DNA from: JANLVI01 sp031363915
Lineage (GTDB): Bacteria > Vulcanimicrobiota > Vulcanimicrobiia > Vulcanimicrobiales > Vulcanimicrobiaceae
Reading direction: 5' to 3'
Assembly (NCBI GenBank): GCA_031363915.1
Contig: JANLVI010000026.1
Location: forward strand, 93,197-157,196
DNA length: 64,000 bases
Shown here: positions 59,677 to 64,000 of the stretch, piece after piece
Numbering within the stretch: position 1 is the first letter of the stretch
Layout of the letters: every line of letters starts with the position of its first letter
Notes under the pieces: model-generated
The model's input: only the letters and a program-made list of their open reading frames with translations
The model's database searches: none
Told to the model about the DNA's origin: nothing
Translations under genes and position numbers: made by a program

Positions 59677-59746
59677 TATCGCGCAAGCATACGCCAGAGG
59701 CAGGATCAGTCCCCCGGTCGGTTGCCTAATTAGCCAAACCGGCCTG

Positions 59747-61276
59747 TCAGATGGGGTCGAACGCGCCGGTTTGGATCATCGCCTCGCTCTGCCGCCGCGC
59801 TTCGCGGTATTTCTCCGCTTCGGCCGGTTCGGCGTTCGCGGGCAGTGCCAACAGCCTCGCCAGCTCTTCATCAAAGAGGGCGGTCACCTCGGATGGGGTG
59901 TGCATCCCGTGCTTCATACGCTGCGCGATCATAAGGCGGTAGATCCGATCTGTGGCCAGATCCTCCATAAATCCATCGAGCAGACTCGCACCTAGGCCGC
60001 TAAGATAGCCGTGGCGGTAGCGAATGACGGTTTTCACAGCTGCACGCGTACCCTCGAGCGTCTTCTGACCGACGCCCGTAATCGACGGACGTAAATCCGG
60101 GAAGCGTTCTTGATCGGGCTTGCGACGTGAGATTTGGTTTGGGACGGGAAACTGCGCGACGGCGATGGCGTTTTGATCGGGATGTCCCGTCCACGCGCCG
60201 TCCATGAGCGCGTCGGCTTCGTTTTTCTTATCCCGTTCGAGGTTCGCCATCGCGCGCGCGTTGAGTTCGGAATCGATACGGCTCGGAAAGAGCGCCGTCA
60301 TGCCGCCAATTGCAAAGAAGCCGTGCTTGTGGGTGATCTCGGGGATGAGTTCGCGTAAATTCTGGAAGAACGCAACGTCGCTCGGAATCGTGTTGCGATC
60401 CGGCAGCAGCCAGTTGGGATCGTTCAGATTGAAGTGGATGAGGCTTGCCATATAGTCCCAGCGGCCGAGGTTGAGACCGATCAGATGGTCGCGTAGGTTG
60501 TAGGCAAATTCTTCGAGTTGATAGGCAAGCGAATGTGCTTCGACGAGTGCCATCGCCTTGATGTAATCCGGCGCCTGACCTTTGGCTTTTGCGATCGCTT
60601 GGAAGACGTCGCGCCACCACAGTGCTTCTTCGGCGCTTTCCGATTTTGGGATGTAGATTGCAAGCGGATGTTTGAGTCTTGAAAAATCGAGGCGATAGGC
60701 GAGTAGCGCGAGATCAAAGAGTCCCGCCGATGTCACGTCATCGTAAATGCCGGCTTGCGAGAGATGCATGCCGCGCACCCGCGTCCAGATGACCGCATCG
60801 CTCGGTTTGATCGCGACCGTGCCGCCGCGTTTCTTGTCCTCGTAACGCAGTTCGCCGTACAGCGCTGCTACGACATTGTCGATCCCGGCCAGCGTGTGCG
60901 AGAAATCGTTCGCGATCGAATCTTCGAGATCGAGCATCACTCCCGGAGCTCCCGAGTTGAGCATCTTGACCACGAGTTCGCCGTCGTCCGCCGGACCCGT
61001 CATCTGGTTGCGCTGATCCTGGCACCAAGCCGGAAGCGTGATCTGCCAGTCGCTGCTCCACGGACCACTGTTGTGGTTGTGATCCGGAGGCGAACCGGCT
61101 TGCGAGGCGGCCATGACGCGTGCGCGCGCGGTAATCGTCGCCTGCTGACGCGCGGTAAACGCATCGTGGAGCGGACGATAGAAAGCCGAAAAGCCGCTCG
61201 GCAGGTCGCGTTCGATGGAAAATCCCGCGGGAGCCAAGCTCATCGGCGGAATGTGTTTCTGCGTGGTGGTTTGCAT
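59747..61276 (-). CDS. aceB: Malate synthase (A-type)
   Basis: Condenses glyoxylate with acetyl-CoA to malate in the glyoxylate shunt. 509 aa from ATG 61276, preceded by GGAAG with a 9-nt gap; GTG 61291 would add five residues. Motifs: TGPADDGELVVKMLNSGA, VMLDLEDSIANDF (Mg/Glu site), AIKPSDAVIWTRVRG with the catalytic arginine, LNLGRWDYMASLIHF and the late MEDLATDRIYRLM. A-type by length. No isocitrate lyase gene is adjacent, so glyoxylate may come from elsewhere or aceA lies outside the window. Confidence 0.94.
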   Translation of the reverse strand: MQTTTQKHIPPMSLAPAGFSIERDLPSGFSAFYRPLHDAFTARQQATITARARVMAASQAGSPPDHNHNSGPWSSDWQITLPAWCQDQRNQMTGPADDGELVVKMLNSGAPGVMLDLEDSIANDFSHTLAGIDNVVAALYGELRYEDKKRGGTVAIKPSDAVIWTRVRGMHLSQAGIYDDVTSAGLFDLALLAYRLDFSRLKHPLAIYIPKSESAEEALWWRDVFQAIAKAKGQAPDYIKAMALVEAHSLAYQLEEFAYNLRDHLIGLNLGRWDYMASLIHFNLNDPNWLLPDRNTIPSDVAFFQNLRELIPEITHKHGFFAIGGMTALFPSRIDSELNARAMANLERDKKNEADALMDGAWTGHPDQNAIAVAQFPVPNQISRRKPDQERFPDLRPSITGVGQKTLEGTRAAVKTVIRYRHGYLSGLGASLLDGFMEDLATDRIYRLMIAQRMKHGMHTPSEVTALFDEELARLLALPANAEPAEAEKYREARRQSEAMIQTGAFDPI

Positions 61277-61418
61277 CGCGTTCACTTCCACGCCTTAATG
61301 GGGCGTCATTTTTCAAAGCGTGCAACCACAGCCCGAAGCGTCGCGCCTCGGGCGCGTGCATGCAGAAAGCGATGCCGCCGGGAGCGCGCTCGTGCCGAAG
61401 CGAACGCTCCGCACACCT

Positions 61419-61496
61419 GCGCCCGTAGCTCAATCTGGATAGAGCGAGGGACTCCTAAGCCCTAGGCTGCTGGTTCGATTCCAGTCGGGCGCACCA
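61419..61496 (+). tRNA. tRNA-Arg (anticodon CCU)
   Basis: Acceptor GCGCCCG/CGGGCGC, D-arm GCTCAATCTGGATAGAGC, anticodon stem GGGACTCCTAAGCCC with CCT, T-arm CTGGTTCGATTCCAG, discriminator A and encoded CCA. The diguanylate cyclase start is only 8 nt beyond the CCA. Confidence 0.95.
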
Positions 61497-61504
61497 AAGT
61501 ATTG

Positions 61505-63178
61505 ATGGAACCGCGACGCGTTTACGCCATCGTGCGTGCGGCTGGACTCGCTGCCGCGATCGTCCTGCTCCCGCTTTTTGCCCGGGCGGAATGGTCGCGC
61601 CTAAGCCCTGGCGATGCGATCTACATCGGCGGCGGTATGCTTACGATGGCGCTACTCGCCATTTTGCGCGCGCCGATTCCACTCTTCGGGCGCTACGGCA
61701 GACGCGATGGCGGCGATGGGGGTGTGCTCGCGCTTCCGATCGTTGTTGCGGTATTTGCAACTTACGGCTGGTACGAGGCCGCGTTGCTCTCCGTCGTAGG
61801 GGTGCTGCCCAGTCCGGTTCCGGGGCGCCGCGTGACGGTGCCCGACCGCGTGCTCTCAGGCGGAATGCGCGTGGTCTTCTGGCTTGCAATTTCTCCGCTT
61901 CACAATGTCATCGCCGCTACGCTGCAGACTCAGAGTATGCGCGGATTTGCACTCTTCGCACTGCTCAATATGGTGTGGATCGTCATCCTCGTGTTCTTCT
62001 ACAACGACGCACTTATGGCGCTGCGCTCGGCAAAATCGATCCTCGAAATTTGGCGCGGGCGAACCATCGGACTGCGGACGCTCGTCATCCTCGGGTCGCT
62101 CGTCTTCTGGGGGTTTATTAGCGAGGAAATCTTGCGGCGTGAAGGTGCCGGGTTTGCACTTGCGCTCGCGGTTCCGTTGCCGGCGCTGGGGATCGCGCTC
62201 GCGCAATTGAACCGCTATCGGCTGCGGGTGCAGCGGCTTATGCTCTCGCGCGATGCCGTCGATGCCATGCTCGGCAAGACCGATCCCATCCCGCAAATCA
62301 AATCGATCTTGGCGACGGTCGATCCGCGTATCGTGCGCGAGTCGATCGAAATCTTCGCCCTTGGCGGCGCGCGTCACGATCGCTGGTCGAGCGTCGCGAA
62401 CGTCGGCTCGCTGCCGAACAAAGGCCTGCAACTCTTAAGTATCCGCGCGCTCTCGGCGATCGGTCGAAGTACGCAGACGCTCGAAGTCGCGCGCGGCAAC
62501 GAGGGCTACGCCCTCGCCTACGCGGCACGCGACGAGAGCGGAGCGTTGCTCGGTGCGCTCGTGGTCTATCGCGATCTTGGCTTCGCCCCGCTCGTTGCGC
62601 CGCGCGACTTCGAACGCGCTGCCGAAGAGATCGCGCCGCTGCTGCGGGAGTTCGGATCGATCGTCACCCAACGCACGGAAGCCGCAATCGACACGCTTAC
62701 CGGGCTTGCGAACCGGCGCGCCGTCGGCGTCGCCGTCGAAGAAGCGATCCGGCATATCCGATCGGGCGGGACGTATGCGATGCTGCTGCTCGACGTCGAT
62801 CACTTCAAACGCATCAACGATCAGCTCGGACACACGGCCGGCGATCGCGCACTCGCGCGCATCGGCGAGATCATTGCCCGGACGGTGCGCGAAGATGACC
62901 TCGCGGGCCGCTTCGGCGGCGAGGAATTCATTGTCTTGATGCGCGATGCCGAACGCGAGACGGCGCTGACCGTCGCCGAGCGCCTGCGCACGGCGATCGA
63001 GGAGAGCGGACTGAGCTACCACGACGGATCGCCGATTACGACGAGCGTCGGTGTTGCGTTCTCCCGGCCGAACGACCGGAGCGGCGAGGAAATTATCGAA
63101 CGGGCCGACGGCGCGCTGTATCAGGCAAAAGACCGCGGTCGAAACCGCGTCGTCGAGGCTCCGCTTGTGAGCCTATGA
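61505..63178 (+). CDS. Membrane diguanylate cyclase (GGDEF)
   Basis: 557 aa. About six to seven membrane helices in residues 1-235 form an uncharacterised sensor unit, then a GAF-like region (about 255-390) and a C-terminal GGDEF domain (about 395-555) with DTLTGLANRR, LLLDVDHFKRINDQLGH and the active-site RFGGEEF. It should make cyclic di-GMP. The RxxD inhibitory site, four residues before GGEEF in many cyclases, reads REDD-LAGR here and may be present. Starts 8 nt after tRNA-Arg, with no visible ribosome binding site, so it may use the tRNA promoter. The PilZ protein nearby is a possible receptor. Confidence 0.9.
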   Translation: MEPRRVYAIVRAAGLAAAIVLLPLFARAEWSRLSPGDAIYIGGGMLTMALLAILRAPIPLFGRYGRRDGGDGGVLALPIVVAVFATYGWYEAALLSVVGVLPSPVPGRRVTVPDRVLSGGMRVVFWLAISPLHNVIAATLQTQSMRGFALFALLNMVWIVILVFFYNDALMALRSAKSILEIWRGRTIGLRTLVILGSLVFWGFISEEILRREGAGFALALAVPLPALGIALAQLNRYRLRVQRLMLSRDAVDAMLGKTDPIPQIKSILATVDPRIVRESIEIFALGGARHDRWSSVANVGSLPNKGLQLLSIRALSAIGRSTQTLEVARGNEGYALAYAARDESGALLGALVVYRDLGFAPLVAPRDFERAAEEIAPLLREFGSIVTQRTEAAIDTLTGLANRRAVGVAVEEAIRHIRSGGTYAMLLLDVDHFKRINDQLGHTAGDRALARIGEIIARTVREDDLAGRFGGEEFIVLMRDAERETALTVAERLRTAIEESGLSYHDGSPITTSVGVAFSRPNDRSGEEIIERADGALYQAKDRGRNRVVEAPLVSL

Positions 63179-63284
63179 AAACAGTTTGCGGCCTTTAACG
63201 AGAGAAAGATAGCGATTGGCGCCGTGTTGCGATAGCATCAAATGGTCGCACCTCGCGTCGTCGACGCTAAGATCGGAGCCTTTC

Positions 63285-63803
63285 TTGCGAACCTTTCTTG
63301 CCCGCGTATTTCTTGCTGTCGTCGCGGCGATTAGCATCGCCTTCGGAACGGCGAACGCCCAAACGTCCCCGCCCCCGGGGCCACCCCAACTGCCGCCCGG
63401 CATGACGCAAGAGATCATGAACATGTTGATGACCCCGGGCAAACTAAATCCGCCGGGGCTCCCGAGCGGCCTCCTGCCCTTCAGCGGCTGCGTACCAACG
63501 ATGGGCTTCCACTATGCCAAAGACGGCGATTTCCCGTTTGGCCCGATCTACGGTTGGTACGACGGAAAGCCGATTTTCACCGAGATTATGCCGACCGTAG
63601 CGCAGTTCGAAGCGGGCTTCAACACCGACGATATCAAGCCGCTCCCCGGATACAAAATCGACCATGTCGATGTCTGGTACGAAGCCCACGGGCACAAAGG
63701 CCTGCTTGTCCCGCATTACGACATTCACGCGTGGTATGTCTCGCATGAGGAACACATGAAGTACTGCAATAACCCCTCGGGGAAACGGCCTCCGTACTTG
63801 TAG
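63285..63803 (+). CDS. Exported protein, DUF5602/TTHB210-like
   Basis: 172 aa from TTG 63285 (GGAG 6 nt upstream), giving a clean signal peptide MRTFLARVFLAVVAAISIAF with cleavage after TANA. The mature part has a Pro-rich N-terminus, then CVPTMGFHY, GPIYGWYDGKPIFTEIM, DHVDVWYEAHGHKG and VPHYDIHAWYVS. The closely set histidines (HGH, HYDIH) resemble a metal site of TTHB210/DUF5602-type proteins, an assignment from memory of the pattern. Two cysteines (CVP, YCNN) may pair. A longer frame from TTG 63216 has no signal-like start. Confidence 0.72.
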   Translation: MRTFLARVFLAVVAAISIAFGTANAQTSPPPGPPQLPPGMTQEIMNMLMTPGKLNPPGLPSGLLPFSGCVPTMGFHYAKDGDFPFGPIYGWYDGKPIFTEIMPTVAQFEAGFNTDDIKPLPGYKIDHVDVWYEAHGHKGLLVPHYDIHAWYVSHEEHMKYCNNPSGKRPPYL

Positions 63804-63807
63804 CGTT

Positions 63808-63999
63808 CTACTCGCGTTCGACCGATTCGACGATCGCATCGCCGTCTCGGTCGATCGTCACGGTGAAGACGAGCGGACGGCAGCAGACAGGGCAATCTTC
63901 GATTAGCTTCTGACGGCTGCCGCCGCTTGGGTCGACCGCGACATAATTGTGTTCGTTGCATGAGGGGCAGTCGTACCCGGCATCGGATTCAAGCGGCAT
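63808..63999 (-). CDS. CPXCG motif cysteine-rich protein
   Basis: 63-aa small protein with two zinc-ribbon-like pairs, DCPSC and EDCPVCCRP, in the arrangement of the CPXCG cysteine-rich family (IEDCxVCCRPI is diagnostic). Probably binds zinc; function unknown across the family. Start ATG at 63999 is at the window edge, so its promoter is not visible. Convergent with the DUF5602-like gene, 4 bp apart. Confidence 0.85.
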   Translation of the reverse strand: MPLESDAGYDCPSCNEHNYVAVDPSGGSRQKLIEDCPVCCRPLVFTVTIDRDGDAIVESVERE

Positions 64000-64000
64000 C

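Noticed and set aside
1..64000. CRISPR arrays, rRNA operons, insertion sequences, prophage genes
   Set aside because: No regularly spaced repeats, rRNA stretches, transposases or phage structural genes were seen.

Overview
The window is a 64-kb, GC-rich (roughly 60-65 % by eye), densely packed bacterial chromosome segment with about 55 protein genes, five tRNA genes, one intact toxin-antitoxin pair and several gene remnants. I saw no rRNA, no CRISPR array and no insertion sequence. The host looks like a diderm: a 1,698-aa TamB/AsmA-type protein is present. Yet two gene blocks follow Firmicutes order: yacL-ispD-ispF-gltX-cysE-cysS-rlmB-sigH, and PASTA-rpe-thiL-rpmB-fakA-plsX. cmk-plsC-ispH is also a common Clostridia-type order. 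An uncultured Terrabacteria-like diderm phylum such as Candidatus Eremiobacterota (WPS-2) would fit. That placement is inference: no rRNA or marker set is in the window.

Layout. 1-7121 (minus): one oxidative/non-oxidative pentose phosphate operon, tkt, tal-pgi fusion, gnd, zwf (zwf runs off the window). 7229-11410 (plus): dapD, a probable DapC aminotransferase and an exported M28 peptidase. 11505-16575 (minus): M16 peptidase, formimidoyltransferase, radA. 16633-28101 (plus): TonB-like protein, cmk-plsC-ispH-polyprenyl synthase-giant GT-C glycosyltransferase, yebC, then PASTA protein-rpe-thiL-pdxK. 28183-28374 is rpmB on minus. 28733-34374 (plus): fakA-plsX-fakB fatty acid kinase system, hemW, PIN/TRAM protein. 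34371-47344 (plus): ispD-ispF, tamB, gltX-cysE-cysS-rlmB, sigH.

47388-64000 is looser and more accessory: a [2Fe-2S] protein, GH114 lipoprotein, ubiX, ridA, exported proteins of unknown function, tRNA-Thr(UGU), -Tyr, -Gly, -Thr(GGU) and -Arg(CCU), a higBA cassette framed by a duplicated tRNA-Gly segment, a homing-endonuclease-like gene running into tRNA-Thr(GGU), a fumarylacetoacetase operon, PilZ, malate synthase, a diguanylate cyclase and two small proteins.

Most notable: (1) IspD carries a C-terminal domain that reads like domain V of elongation factor G. (2) higBA sits between 40-bp direct repeats of tRNA-Gly and appears to have a leaderless promoter over a palindrome. (3) A PD-(D/E)XK endonuclease whose active-site spacing matches I-Ssp6803I ends inside tRNA-Thr(GGU). 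(4) Remnants of HicB, VapC, MazF, a histidine kinase and a thiolase lie in the gaps between conserved operons, marking them as repeated sites of insertion and decay. Pentose phosphate flux, isoprenoid synthesis (ispD, ispF, ispH, polyprenyl synthase) and phospholipid synthesis (plsX, plsC, FakAB) are the coherent metabolic themes.
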